This document shows positions 1 through 9,361 of a stretch of DNA of 64,000 nt, one piece after another. The notes under the pieces are model-generated. The model had not been told where the DNA came from. It made no database searches and worked only from the letters and a program-made list of their open reading frames with translations. The stretch's first letter is position 1. Every line of letters starts with the position of its first letter. The translations under genes and the position numbers were made by a program. Source of the DNA: Pseudomonas brassicacearum (GTDB taxonomy: Bacteria > Pseudomonadota > Gammaproteobacteria > Pseudomonadales > Pseudomonadaceae); the NCBI RefSeq assembly GCF_003732265.1, contig NZ_MOBK01000009.1, positions 1 to 64,000 on the forward strand, given 5' to 3'.

Positions 1-87
1 TGGTTGGCATACATGCACCTCTTACTCATGTTATGCCCGAACACAAAATTTCTGACACCCCCATCCAGTACGTGTTTTCTCAACCAT

Positions 88-1005
88 TCAGTACTCAATT
101 CCCTCACCCCCCTTCAAAACCCACCCCGCCTCCCCAGTCACCAACCTGTACTCAACCTGCCGCATCTTCCCCGTCCTCCCCGCGCCAGCCACCGCACTGT
201 CATAAACCGGAAACCGCCGCACCAACACATTCTCCACCACCGCAAACTCATCTTCCCCCTGATACCCCTCAGCCACCTTCGCGTTCTCACTAACCGGCGG
301 AAGGTAAATCTCGCTCAGCGACTTCTTATGGTTAGCCGCATACGCCACCAACTCCCCCGGCATGCCGCGGCCCGGTGCTCTGGCGAACACGTAAATCTCC
401 GGCGAGCCATCGCGATCAAGGTCGGCGACCTCCGCACGGACAATGTTGCCCGTCAGCGGTCGAGTGATAGCCGAGTTGTCGATTTCCAACCCTTGCGGCG
501 AGATACGCACCACGGGATTCCCGTCGACCCATTCGCCTTTCACCTGAAAACGTATGCCTTGCAGTTCGAGCGTCTGATCAAACGGCTGGGCGCTGTCCGT
601 CGCCGGGCTGAGGTTTAGAGACAGGTTGTAGTTGGCCACTTGATTGCGCCGCGCGGCGTTGCGCATCTGGTACACCTGGACCGTGTACACGCCATCAGTT
701 GGCAACGGGCCCATGAAGTGATTGCCCATGATCGAGCCGTTGAACAGCGCCGTGTCCTGGCCTTTGGCGGCGATGTTGAAGTAGGCCGATGCATCGGAGG
801 GTTTGAGGTCGACGGTCAGTATCTGGCCTGCTTTTGCACTGACGCGGTATTGCGCGGTGAGTGGGCCTTTGATGGATTGGTCGAACCTGGCGCTGTCGTT
901 GCCTTTATCAAAAGGAACCTGCTCGACACGCGGTTCGACCTGAGACGCGGCCTGCGCAAAAGTGGCGATTGCTGAAAACAGACCGACGGTAATCCAGCGA
1001 TTCAT
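88..1005 (-). CDS. Periplasmic protein with N-terminal PliG-like lysozyme-inhibitor domain
   Basis: 305 aa. Residues 1-20 form a signal peptide, so the product is probably periplasmic. Residues about 30-135 resemble the E. coli g-type lysozyme inhibitor PliG (YcgK), as remembered: a 'KGNDSARF..IKG' start, 'YRVSAKAGQ', and 'YTVQVYQMRNAARRN' near the end of the domain. Residues about 145-305 form a second domain with a 'DLDRDGSPEIYVF' stretch, reminiscent of Ca-binding FG-GAP/VCBS-type loops; its function is unknown. PliG itself is about 130 aa, so this is a two-domain version. An AGGA ribosome site lies about 10 nt upstream of the ATG. It diverges from the pel operon. The lysozyme-inhibitor role is inferred from resemblance only. 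Confidence 0.7.
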   Translation of the reverse strand: MNRWITVGLFSAIATFAQAASQVEPRVEQVPFDKGNDSARFDQSIKGPLTAQYRVSAKAGQILTVDLKPSDASAYFNIAAKGQDTALFNGSIMGNHFMGPLPTDGVYTVQVYQMRNAARRNQVANYNLSLNLSPATDSAQPFDQTLELQGIRFQVKGEWVDGNPVVRISPQGLEIDNSAITRPLTGNIVRAEVADLDRDGSPEIYVFARAPGRGMPGELVAYAANHKKSLSEIYLPPVSENAKVAEGYQGEDEFAVVENVLVRRFPVYDSAVAGAGRTGKMRQVEYRLVTGEAGWVLKGGEGIEY

Positions 1006-1295
1006 GAATATTTTCCTGAAAAGACTGAAGCGAAGAATAGATCAGCGACTCGATCAGGCACTGCAAACGGTGGATCATCGATTTGATCGGTCGCGAAAAT
1101 CCGTACTGGAAGTCGTCGCGATCCGCCTCGATTCCGCCGTCATCTTCCGGTGGCTTGTGTCGATAAGTATTAAAGTACTGACGCCAGTCCAGCGTCGTCC
1201 GAAGAAGGGTTTGTAACCGGACGTAGAAGCCCGGTTTAGACGAGTCTGTTGGGAAAACGTGGCAATAACATGACACTTTGAATCTAATAAATGCC
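1006..1295. other. Divergent intergenic region, left part
   Basis: This is the part of the 449-bp gap between the PliG-like gene and pelX that lies outside the recognised pel control sites. It must carry the promoter of the minus-strand gene, but I could not assign a convincing -35/-10 pair. No coding sequence or repeat was recognised. Confidence 0.5.
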
Positions 1296-1309
1296 GTCAA
1301 ATAAATGAC
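1296..1309 (+). promoter_or_regulatory. FleQ-like box, distal
   Basis: GTCAAATAAATGAC is a GTCA-N6-TGAC palindrome with an AT-rich centre. Read on the minus strand it matches the published P. aeruginosa FleQ-box consensus (GTCANTAAATTGAC, from memory) at 11 of 13 defined positions. It lies 34 bp upstream of the -35 of the pelX promoter. FleQ is the c-di-GMP-responsive regulator of pel in P. aeruginosa; its action here is inferred. Confidence 0.5.
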
Positions 1310-1334
1310 TGTATTTTCGCTCGGCGTTAGTTTA

Positions 1335-1348
1335 GACAAACTATTGAC
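1335..1348 (-). promoter_or_regulatory. FleQ-like box, proximal, overlapping the -35
   Basis: On the minus strand this reads GTCAATAGTTTGTC, 11 of 13 matches to the FleQ-box consensus. It overlaps the TTGACA -35 element at 1344-1349, the position expected for repression by promoter occlusion. Confidence 0.45.
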
Positions 1349-1372
1349 AGTACCCTCCTGAACTCCCATTAT
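1344..1372 (+). promoter_or_regulatory. Sigma70-type promoter of the pelX-pelA-G operon
   Basis: TTGACA at 1344-1349, a 17-bp spacer, then CATTAT at 1367-1372: a perfect -35 and a good -10. It would give a leader of roughly 75 nt before the pelX ATG at 1455. Confidence 0.65.
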
Positions 1373-1454
1373 CGGCCGCGTTTTGGTGGCCTTGCGCCAT
1401 GAAAGCGGCGGAATTCAACCACTCGTATCCGCTCAACTGTTCAGGGAGAAAGTC

Positions 1455-2387
1455 ATGTTTGTCGAGCGAATACTGGTCACCGGCGGGGCGGGTTTTATTG
1501 GGTCGCACCTTGTTGAAGCGTTGCTTGGCAAGGGCTACAAGGTTCGCGTGCTGGATAATTTGTCGACCGGCAAAGTGGCTAATCTGCCGATGGACAATGC
1601 CAATCTGAACCTGGTCATCGGTGATGCGGCGGATGGTGCTGTCGTTGAACAGGCCATGCGCGATTGCAGCGCTGTCGTTCACCTGGCGGCGGTCGCCTCG
1701 GTGCAAGCCTCGGTGGATGATCCGGTCAGCACTCATCAAAGCAACTTCGTCAGCACCCTGAACGTCTGCGAAAGCATGTCGAAAGCCGGGATCAAGCGTG
1801 TGGTGTATGCGTCCAGCGCGGCCATTTACGGCAACAACGGTGAAGGCACGGCGATTCACGAAGACACGCCGAAATCCCCGCTCACGCCGTACGCCGCCGA
1901 CAAACTGGCCGGTGAGTACTACCTGGATTTCTATCGCCGCGAGCACGGCCTGGAACCGATGATCTTCCGCTTCTTCAACATCTTCGGCCCGCGCCAGGAT
2001 CCGTCTTCGCCGTACTCCGGCGTGATCAGCATTTTTACCAAGCTGGCCATGGCCGAGCAATCGGTAGCGATCTTCGGTGACGGTGGGCAGACCCGCGACT
2101 TCGTTTACGTTCAGGATCTGGTGAGCATTCTTGTGCAGGCACTGGAAGTGAACGAACCGAAACCCGGTGCGGTCAACGTAGGGCTCAGCCGTTCCACCAG
2201 TCTCAACGACCTGATCGCTGAACTGGGGACTGTTGTCGGCACTCCGTTGAAGGTGATTCATCACGCACCACGGCAAGGCGACATTCGCCACTCGCGTGCC
2301 AACAACGCTCGCCTGCTCGAGCGTTTCAAACTCCCTGAGCCGACCACTATCGGCAAGGGTTTAGCACAGCTTATCCGCAGTCTGTAA
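1455..2387 (+). CDS. pelX: PelX, UDP-GlcNAc/GalNAc C4-epimerase (extended SDR)
   Basis: 310 aa. The N-terminal Rossmann motif is TGGAGFIGS and the catalytic Tyr/Lys pair is in 'YAADK', as in GalE-type extended short-chain dehydrogenases. The ATG at 1455 follows AGGGAGAAA; an in-frame upstream start at 1383 lies close behind the promoter and would extend the protein past the Rossmann strand. An epimerase directly upstream of pelA is the known pelX arrangement in several Pseudomonas. PelX supplies UDP-GalNAc, a precursor of the GalNAc-rich Pel polysaccharide. It ends 63 bp before pelA and is probably co-transcribed. Confidence 0.9.
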   Translation: MFVERILVTGGAGFIGSHLVEALLGKGYKVRVLDNLSTGKVANLPMDNANLNLVIGDAADGAVVEQAMRDCSAVVHLAAVASVQASVDDPVSTHQSNFVSTLNVCESMSKAGIKRVVYASSAAIYGNNGEGTAIHEDTPKSPLTPYAADKLAGEYYLDFYRREHGLEPMIFRFFNIFGPRQDPSSPYSGVISIFTKLAMAEQSVAIFGDGGQTRDFVYVQDLVSILVQALEVNEPKPGAVNVGLSRSTSLNDLIAELGTVVGTPLKVIHHAPRQGDIRHSRANNARLLERFKLPEPTTIGKGLAQLIRSL

Positions 2388-2450
2388 CTCGGCCGGTCAC
2401 TCGGTACGACGTTCAATCAGCATCGACTCAGTCACACTCAAGAGTGCGTT

Positions 2451-5264
2451 ATGGAAATCGTTTTTCGCAGGACGCGTGTCCGCTCGGCCGCCAAACGGCT
2501 GTTGGCTGCCATCGCGCTTATCGTGAGTGGCCCGGCAGCCCAGGCCGCCGCGTTGCCACAGCCCTCCAGTGTGACGTTCTGGTACGCCGATCAGCCGCCG
2601 ATCCCGGAACTCGCACAGTTCGACTGGTCGGTGGTCGAGCCCGGGCATATGACCCAGGGCGACGTCAAAACCCTGCGCAAGTTGGGCAGCCAGCCATTCG
2701 CTTACCTGTCGATTGGCGAGTTCGCCGGCAACAAGGACGACATCGAAAAAGCCCACCTCGCCGGTGCGGTCAGCCCGGTGCGCAACGGCGCTTGGGACAG
2801 TCAGGTGATGAACCTGGCAGCGCCGGCGTGGCGTGAACATTTGTTCGGCCGCGCCAAGACGTTGCAGGCCGAAGGCTATGCAGGGTTGTTCCTCGACACC
2901 CTCGACAGTTTCCAGTTGCAACCTGAGGCAGACCGAGAAACTCAACGTCTGGCGCTCGCCAGTTTCCTGCGCGAATTGCACCAGCGTCAGCCGACATTGA
3001 AGCTGTTTTTCAACCGTGGCTTTGAAGTCCTGCCCGAACTGGATGGCGTGGCTGCTGCGGTGGCTGTCGAGTCGATCCACGCTGGTTGGGACGCGACCGC
3101 CAAGCGTTATCGCCCGGTGCCTGAAGCCGACCGCGCGTGGCTGGAAACCCAGATCCAACCCTTGCGCGCCAAAGGCATTCCGCTGGTGGCCATCGACTAC
3201 TTGCCGCCAGAGCGCCGCGACGAAGCGCGCAAACTGGCCAAGCGTCTGCGCGAAGAGGGTTTCATTCCGTACATCGGCACCCCTGAACTGGACTCGATGG
3301 GCGTCAGCAACATCGAAGTCCAGCCGCGCCGGGTCGCGCTGCTGTTCGACCCGCGCGAAGGCGACCTGATCCGCAACGCCGGGCATACCTTGCTCGGCGG
3401 CTTGCTCGAATACCTCGGCTACCGCGTGGATTACCTGCCGGTGGACAACACCCTCCCGCAGTACCGCTTCAGCGGTTTGTACGCCGGCGTCATCACCTGG
3501 ATGACCAGCGGCCCGCCGCAGGACGCCCCGGCGTTCAACAGCTGGATCGGCAAGCGCCTGGACGAGCAAGTCCCGGTGGTGTTCTTTTCCGGGCTGCCGA
3601 TTCTGGACCCGTTGCTGCTCAAGCGTCTGGGCTTGACCCGCGAAGCGCCTATCGGTACGCAAGCATTGAGCGTCACTTATCAGGACAAGGCGCTGATCGG
3701 AGCGTTCGAAGCACCGGTGCAGCCCCGATCCCGTGACCTGACCGCGATTTCCCTGCTGCCCAAAGGCCCGAAAGCCGCGTTGCTGCTGACCGCCGCCGAC
3801 GGCCAGACCTTTGCTCCAGTCGCTGTCGCCGACTGGGGCGGCCTCGCCCTTGCGCCGTATATTCTGGAAGCGAACAACGAGCGCAGCCGCTGGATTCTCG
3901 ACCCGTTCGCGTTCCTTCAAGCCAGCCTGCGCCTGCCGGTGCAACCGCGTCCGGACACCACCACCGAAAACGGTCGGCGTATCGCCACGGTGCACATCGA
4001 CGGCGATGGTTTCCCGTCGCGCGCCGAAGTGCGCGGCACGCCGTATGCCGGCAAGCAGGTGCTCGACGACTTCATCCGGCCCAATCCGTTTCTGACCTCG
4101 GTGTCGGTGATCGAAGGTGAAATTTCGCCGCGCGGGATGTTCCCGTTTCTCGCCCGTGAACTGGAGCCGATTGCCCGTGAGCTGTTCGCCGACCCGAAAG
4201 TCGAAGTCGCCACGCACACCTTCAGCCATCCGTTTTTCCTGCAGCCTGAACTGGCCAAGCAACGCGAAAACTTCCACCCGGAATACGGCTTGAAAATGGC
4301 CATTCCGGGCTACGACAAAATCGACTTCCGCCGCGAGATTTTTGGTTCGCGCGACTACATCAACCAACACCTCACCACCCCGGAAAAACCGGTGAAGATG
4401 GTGTTCTGGCCGGGCGATGCATTGCCCTCGGCCGCCACCATCAAACTGGCTTACGACGCCGGCCTGAAAAACGTCAACGGCGCCGAGACCATGATGACCA
4501 AGGCCAACCCGTCACTGACCGGTTTGAACCCGTTGCTGCGCCCCACCGAAGGCGGCTTGCAGTACTACGCGCCGATCATCAACGAGAACCTCTACACCAA
4601 CCTGTGGAAAGGCCCGTATTACGGCTTCCGCGATGTGATCGACACCTTTGAACTCACCGACAGCCCGCGGCGCATGCGCGGCCTGCACCTGTATTACCAC
4701 TTCTATTCGAGCACCAAGCAGGCCTCGATCAAGGCCATGGGCGAGATCTACGGCTACATGAAAACGCAGCAGCCGATGTCGCTGTGGATGAGCGACTACC
4801 TCGATCGTTTGCACGGTTTGTATCAAGTGAGCATGGCGCGCACCGCCGAGGGCGCCTGGCAGATTCGTGGGCTCGACGCACTGCGCACCGTGCGGCTCGA
4901 CCCGCAAATGGGTTGGCCGGACTTGATGCGCTCGCAAGGCGTGGCCGGTGTTCGCGACTTGCCGCAGGGCCGTTACGTGGCCTTGAGCAGCGACCATGCA
5001 TTGCTGGTATTGCGTCCCGATCGGGATGAACGGCCGGCACTCGAAGACGCCAATCTGCCGCTGGTGGACTGGCGCTACGTGGATGAACGTCAGGTGGACT
5101 TTTCGTTTGCCGGGCAGGTCGACCTGACCTTCTCCGTGCGCGCCTCGGGCACATGCCGGGTTGAAGTGGACGGACAACGTTTTGCAGGCAAGGCATCCGC
5201 CGGCCTGTGGACTTTTCAATTACCAATGAAGCAGGTGAGTCATGGTCAGCTCTTCTGCAACTAA
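2451..5264 (+). CDS. pelA: PelA, periplasmic Pel glycoside hydrolase / deacetylase
   Basis: 937 aa with an N-terminal signal sequence (about 1-33). Residues about 45-290 form the GH166 hydrolase domain; E207 in 'AVAVESIH' is the likely nucleophile, with D149 in 'LFLDT'. A middle Rossmann/reductase-like region follows, then a CE4-like deacetylase with the metal ligands D519 (after D517 in 'HIDGDGF') and H589/H593 in 'ATHTFSHPF'. The four residues E207, D517/D519, H589 and H593 sit 11 positions before those I recall for P. aeruginosa PelA, a constant offset that supports orthology. The C-terminus looks like a beta-rich carbohydrate-binding domain. PelA partly deacetylates Pel in the periplasm and can cleave it. 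Its 3' end overlaps pelB by 23 nt. Confidence 0.95.
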   Translation: MEIVFRRTRVRSAAKRLLAAIALIVSGPAAQAAALPQPSSVTFWYADQPPIPELAQFDWSVVEPGHMTQGDVKTLRKLGSQPFAYLSIGEFAGNKDDIEKAHLAGAVSPVRNGAWDSQVMNLAAPAWREHLFGRAKTLQAEGYAGLFLDTLDSFQLQPEADRETQRLALASFLRELHQRQPTLKLFFNRGFEVLPELDGVAAAVAVESIHAGWDATAKRYRPVPEADRAWLETQIQPLRAKGIPLVAIDYLPPERRDEARKLAKRLREEGFIPYIGTPELDSMGVSNIEVQPRRVALLFDPREGDLIRNAGHTLLGGLLEYLGYRVDYLPVDNTLPQYRFSGLYAGVITWMTSGPPQDAPAFNSWIGKRLDEQVPVVFFSGLPILDPLLLKRLGLTREAPIGTQALSVTYQDKALIGAFEAPVQPRSRDLTAISLLPKGPKAALLLTAADGQTFAPVAVADWGGLALAPYILEANNERSRWILDPFAFLQASLRLPVQPRPDTTTENGRRIATVHIDGDGFPSRAEVRGTPYAGKQVLDDFIRPNPFLTSVSVIEGEISPRGMFPFLARELEPIARELFADPKVEVATHTFSHPFFLQPELAKQRENFHPEYGLKMAIPGYDKIDFRREIFGSRDYINQHLTTPEKPVKMVFWPGDALPSAATIKLAYDAGLKNVNGAETMMTKANPSLTGLNPLLRPTEGGLQYYAPIINENLYTNLWKGPYYGFRDVIDTFELTDSPRRMRGLHLYYHFYSSTKQASIKAMGEIYGYMKTQQPMSLWMSDYLDRLHGLYQVSMARTAEGAWQIRGLDALRTVRLDPQMGWPDLMRSQGVAGVRDLPQGRYVALSSDHALLVLRPDRDERPALEDANLPLVDWRYVDERQVDFSFAGQVDLTFSVRASGTCRVEVDGQRFAGKASAGLWTFQLPMKQVSHGQLFCN

Positions 5265-8200
5265 AAGCAGCCGCCTGCTCAATCCGTGGACGTTGGCGGT
5301 GGTGGCAGTGGCGGTCGGTGGCATCCTTTGGCTGACGTTCCAGCGCGAAGAAGTGTTCCAGCCCGATGGTCGAGAGCCGGATGCGGTGTCGGCCAATTAC
5401 GCCGAACTGCTGTTGTCGGCGCACCCGGACGACGACCATTTGCGCCTGCAATTGGTCGACCTGTTGATTCGTCTCGGCGACTACACCAAGGCGCGTCAGC
5501 ACCTTGAGAATTGGCCGACACCGCAGCTCGGGTTGCAGGCCTATTACCGGTTGGAACTCGATGCGCTGGAAGCGGCGAAAGCTGACGATCCGATCGCTCA
5601 AAAAGCCTTGATCGAACGCCTGCAAAGCTTCGATCACAGCCTGCTGCCGCTGCCGCAATTGCAGAACCTGGCCAAGCTGGCGCTGACCCTTCAAGCGCCG
5701 GCGTTCGCTGCCAGCGTCTACGAAGAAATCGCCGGGCGCGATCCGGCGCAGCGCAACGAGTCGCTCAAGTCCGCCGCGCAGTGGTATCTGGCCGGTGAGA
5801 AACCGGATCGCGCCGCCGAGATTTATCTGCAACTGAAAAAGGACAGTAAAGGGCCCGAGCGTCGTGAATACGCGCAACTGGCCTTCAACAGCCTGTTGGC
5901 CGCCGGTCACGGTGATCAGGCCGCGCAGGTGCTCGCCGATGAATTGGATCAGCTCAAGGATCCGGCGGATGCGGCGTGGCTGGAGCAGGGCGTCGATGTC
6001 GCCGTCGGCAACCAGCGTTTCGATCTGGCGCAGCGATTCCTTGATCAGTGGCGAGTCTTGCAGCCGGACAACCCGCAAATCCTCAGGAAAGAATTCGGCA
6101 TGCGCCTGGCGCTTGGCGATCTGGCGGGTGCCTGGGAAAGCGGTGAGCAACTCGTGGCCGAACACCCGGATGATTTGGCCTTGCTCGAGCAAATGGCGCA
6201 TCTGGGCGAATGGCGCGGCGATGGTCAGGCTGCCCTGGCCTATTGGATTCGCTTGCTCCAACTGCACGAAGACCCGCAAACACGCGAACGCGCGTGGCGT
6301 CTGGCAAGCCAGCAGTACGACTTCGATCAGGCGATCCCTTTGCTCGCCGACATCATGCAGCAACGTGCGCTGACCGACGTCGAGCTTGATGCGCTGATCT
6401 ACGGCCACGAATCACGCGGCACGCCGACCCAGGCCGAAGCCTGGTTGCGCGCTTACCTGAACAAGTACCCGACCCATCGCCTGGCGTGGACGCGTTTGGT
6501 GCAGAACCTGGAAAACACCGGGCAGTACGCGCACAAGGCCGAGACTTACAAGAGCTACTCGAAACGTTTTGCCCTGACCACCACCGAGCGCATCGACTGG
6601 GCTAACACCTATCTGAAGCTGTTTGATAATCAGGCGGCGTGGAGCGTGTTGCAGATCGACAACCGCAAGATCACTGATGAGGAATATTGGAGTCTGCGTT
6701 CGTCGCTGGCCTGGGATCTGGAGCTCGACGACGAGCTGCAAGCGTCGCTGGAAAAACTCCTCGCCCTTCGGGGTTCGCTCAATAGCGGTGACGAAAATCA
6801 GCTGATCACGATGTACCGCACCAGCGATCCGAAACGCGCCCTGACCATGATGGTCGGCAGTTGGCAGCGCGTGCATGATCCGCTGCGTCTGGTCGAAGCC
6901 TTGCAACAAGCTCAGGACTTGCAGGACTGGCCGCAAGTTGCCGCCCTGCTCAAGAGTGCCGAGCAATACCCGGACGCCAACGAGCAAGCGCAGGTGCTGG
7001 CGATTCGCGGTGCCCTGGCGGTGCAGCAGGGACAAACCGAAGAAGCGCAGCGTTTGTACCAGTTGGGCTTGTCGCGCTTCCCGGATGACAATCTGTTTCG
7101 CGAACGCCTGATGTGGCTCTACATCGATCAGGGCAACACCACCGCGCTGAAACCGTTGCTGACGGAATGGCGCCCGCAGGCGCGGCAAGACCGGATTTTG
7201 TGGCTGCCGTTCGCCAGTGCCAGCCAGTTGCTCGGTCGTGAAAGTGAAGCGCTGGCCTGGTATCGCCTGTACCTCAAGACCAGCCCGCAGGATTGGCTGG
7301 TGCGCGCGGCGTATGCCGATGCCCTCGAAAGCGCCGGTTATCGCGATGCGGCCCAACGCCTGCGTCTGAAGTTACTGCGCAGCCCTGAGGGCGAAGAGAT
7401 CAAGCCGTCGTCCCAGCGTTACGCGATCTGGTTGCGCCTCATGGCCAGCAGCTATTCGCCGGGCAAAGCGGCGAACGAAGTCGCGCAGTGGAAGGACGGA
7501 TCGCCGGCGATGCTGCAATTGTGGTTCGAGCGATTGCTGGCGCGTCTCGACGCGACGAACCAGGAATCGCAGAAAGACCAGTGGCTGGATTGGGCCCGTA
7601 GCCAGGGCTTGAAGGTCGAGCGTTATGAAGAGATTCAGCAAGCCTTGCGCAGCCGCAACAAACAGCAGGTCGAAACCCTGTTGGCCAGCAACGACCTGAA
7701 CCCGGCGCAACGTGCGCAGGCCCTGAGTCGTCTTGGCCGATACGCCGAAGCCCTCGACCTTAGCGAGTCCGCACTCGGTGACGATCAACCGGCCGCGGTG
7801 CGTGAACAACTGCGTCGTCAGGCCGTGGAGCTTCAGGAATTGACGCCGCAAGGCGCGCAGGTGTCCTGGCATCAACAGGATTTCGGTGGCCTGGACTACA
7901 GCGGCCCGCGCCTTGAAGTGGCGCACAACCTGGGCGATCAGTGGTACGCCAACCTTGAGCTGGAGCAGGGCACTTACAACAGCGATCAACTGATTGAAAC
8001 GCGCATGGGCGACGAGAACAACGCCGGCCTGACCTTGCAGCGTTTCGTCGACGACGGCAGCTACAAGCTGTTCGCCGACACCAGCCAACGCAAGGACGAC
8101 GACCGCAATGGCCTGGGCCTTTCGCGGATCTGGCAGCTGGACGTCAGTGATCAGCTCGAGGCGGGCCTGGACTGGAATCGCAAAAGCGAAGACAGCGGCT

Positions 8201-8814
8201 TGATGCGCGCTTTCGGCCAGCACGACAGCCTGTGGCTCGGCGGTCGTCACGGCTTGTCGGCGCGGGATCAGATCAGTTGGGAAGTGGCGCAGAAATCCTT
8301 CTCCACCCGCGCCGGCGATGCCCTGGGCAACGGCCAGGCGCTGAAGATGGAATACAACCACACGCTGGAATTTGCCGGGCCTAACTGGACCGTGCGCAGC
8401 GGTGTCGATTATCAGCACAACAACGTCAAGGACCGCACCCTGGACTACCTGTCCAGCGCCAATGGCGGCCCGGTGAAAAGCGTTGATAACTCGGATGATC
8501 CAGCGGTCGTCACGGCCGAAGATCTGCTGCAAAGCCGTTACGGCCAACTCTATGTCGGCAGCTCCTGGCGTCGCGGTTTGCCGGGCGCGCTGGTGCGCAC
8601 TCGTGCGCAATACACCTGGCTGGTGGACGTCACGGCGGGCTGGCAATGGCTGGATCAAACCTTCAACTACGGCATCAACACCGGGATCGGCGTCGAAGTG
8701 CTGGGCGATGACGAATTGGCCCTGACCTTCGGCTACCAATCCGCGCCACAAGGCGGGGATGGTCAGGCGGGCGGAACACTGGGTGTGAGCTACGGCGTGC
8801 GATTCGGACGCTGA
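5242..8814 (+). CDS. pelB: PelB, TPR-containing outer-membrane Pel export porin
   Basis: 1190 aa, about the size of P. aeruginosa PelB. One transmembrane segment lies at about residues 16-31, followed by a long run of TPR-type helical repeats to about residue 860 (many A-A-Y/L pairings). The C-terminal ~310 residues have alternating hydrophobic strands ending in 'GVSYGVRFGR', typical of an outer-membrane beta barrel. It forms the export channel with PelC, and its TPR region recruits PelA. The start overlaps the pelA 3' end, indicating coupled translation. Confidence 0.93.
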   Translation: MVSSSATKSSRLLNPWTLAVVAVAVGGILWLTFQREEVFQPDGREPDAVSANYAELLLSAHPDDDHLRLQLVDLLIRLGDYTKARQHLENWPTPQLGLQAYYRLELDALEAAKADDPIAQKALIERLQSFDHSLLPLPQLQNLAKLALTLQAPAFAASVYEEIAGRDPAQRNESLKSAAQWYLAGEKPDRAAEIYLQLKKDSKGPERREYAQLAFNSLLAAGHGDQAAQVLADELDQLKDPADAAWLEQGVDVAVGNQRFDLAQRFLDQWRVLQPDNPQILRKEFGMRLALGDLAGAWESGEQLVAEHPDDLALLEQMAHLGEWRGDGQAALAYWIRLLQLHEDPQTRERAWRLASQQYDFDQAIPLLADIMQQRALTDVELDALIYGHESRGTPTQAEAWLRAYLNKYPTHRLAWTRLVQNLENTGQYAHKAETYKSYSKRFALTTTERIDWANTYLKLFDNQAAWSVLQIDNRKITDEEYWSLRSSLAWDLELDDELQASLEKLLALRGSLNSGDENQLITMYRTSDPKRALTMMVGSWQRVHDPLRLVEALQQAQDLQDWPQVAALLKSAEQYPDANEQAQVLAIRGALAVQQGQTEEAQRLYQLGLSRFPDDNLFRERLMWLYIDQGNTTALKPLLTEWRPQARQDRILWLPFASASQLLGRESEALAWYRLYLKTSPQDWLVRAAYADALESAGYRDAAQRLRLKLLRSPEGEEIKPSSQRYAIWLRLMASSYSPGKAANEVAQWKDGSPAMLQLWFERLLARLDATNQESQKDQWLDWARSQGLKVERYEEIQQALRSRNKQQVETLLASNDLNPAQRAQALSRLGRYAEALDLSESALGDDQPAAVREQLRRQAVELQELTPQGAQVSWHQQDFGGLDYSGPRLEVAHNLGDQWYANLELEQGTYNSDQLIETRMGDENNAGLTLQRFVDDGSYKLFADTSQRKDDDRNGLGLSRIWQLDVSDQLEAGLDWNRKSEDSGLMRAFGQHDSLWLGGRHGLSARDQISWEVAQKSFSTRAGDALGNGQALKMEYNHTLEFAGPNWTVRSGVDYQHNNVKDRTLDYLSSANGGPVKSVDNSDDPAVVTAEDLLQSRYGQLYVGSSWRRGLPGALVRTRAQYTWLVDVTAGWQWLDQTFNYGINTGIGVEVLGDDELALTFGYQSAPQGGDGQAGGTLGVSYGVRFGR

Positions 8815-8842
8815 TCATGAAATGTTTACGGGAGAAAAACTG

Positions 8843-9361
8843 ATGCAAGCAATTCGTAATCTGAGCCTGGCTCTGGCAGTCCTGTTCGTCGCCGGATGCG
8901 CCAGCTTCACCGGCGACACCAGCCCTAATCTGCCGCGTAATGCGAAGTGGGGCGTGGTGCCGATGGTCAACTATTCGCAAACGCCGCAGGCCGGCGAGCG
9001 CAGTGAGCAAATCCTGCTCAGCGTCCTCAGCAGCCATGGTCTGCAACCACGGGTTTACCCGGCCAGCACTCAGGGTGAACAAGCGCTGATGGACGACAAC
9101 GAACGCCTGGCCGGCGCCCTCGATTGGGCCCGCGATCAGAAGCTCGATTACGTGGTATCCGGCAGCGTTGAAGAGTGGCAGTACAAGAACGGTCTGGACG
9201 GCGAACCGGCGGTGGGCATCAGCCTGCGCGTGCTCGAAGCCAGCAGCGGTCGTGTGCTCTGGAGCAAAAGCGGCGCGCGCGCCGGTTGGTCCCGTGAAAG
9301 CCTCGCCGGCACCGCGCAAACGGTGCTCGACACACTTGTTGGCGCCCTTCGGTTCGAGTGA
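8843..9361 (+). CDS. pelC: PelC, outer-membrane lipoprotein of the Pel exporter
   Basis: 172 aa from the ATG at 8843, which follows GGGAGAAAAACTG; an in-frame upstream start at 8822 has no such site. The lipobox is LFVAGC with the acylated Cys at 19. PelC forms a periplasmic ring under the PelB barrel in P. aeruginosa, where it is also about 172 aa. The stop overlaps the GTG start of pelD. Confidence 0.93.
   Translation: MQAIRNLSLALAVLFVAGCASFTGDTSPNLPRNAKWGVVPMVNYSQTPQAGERSEQILLSVLSSHGLQPRVYPASTQGEQALMDDNERLAGALDWARDQKLDYVVSGSVEEWQYKNGLDGEPAVGISLRVLEASSGRVLWSKSGARAGWSRESLAGTAQTVLDTLVGALRFE

Noticed and set aside
1383..1454. Longer N-terminus of PelX starting at 1383
   Set aside because: Would put 24 extra residues before the Rossmann strand and start about 10 bp from the -10 element; the ATG at 1455 has the ribosome site.
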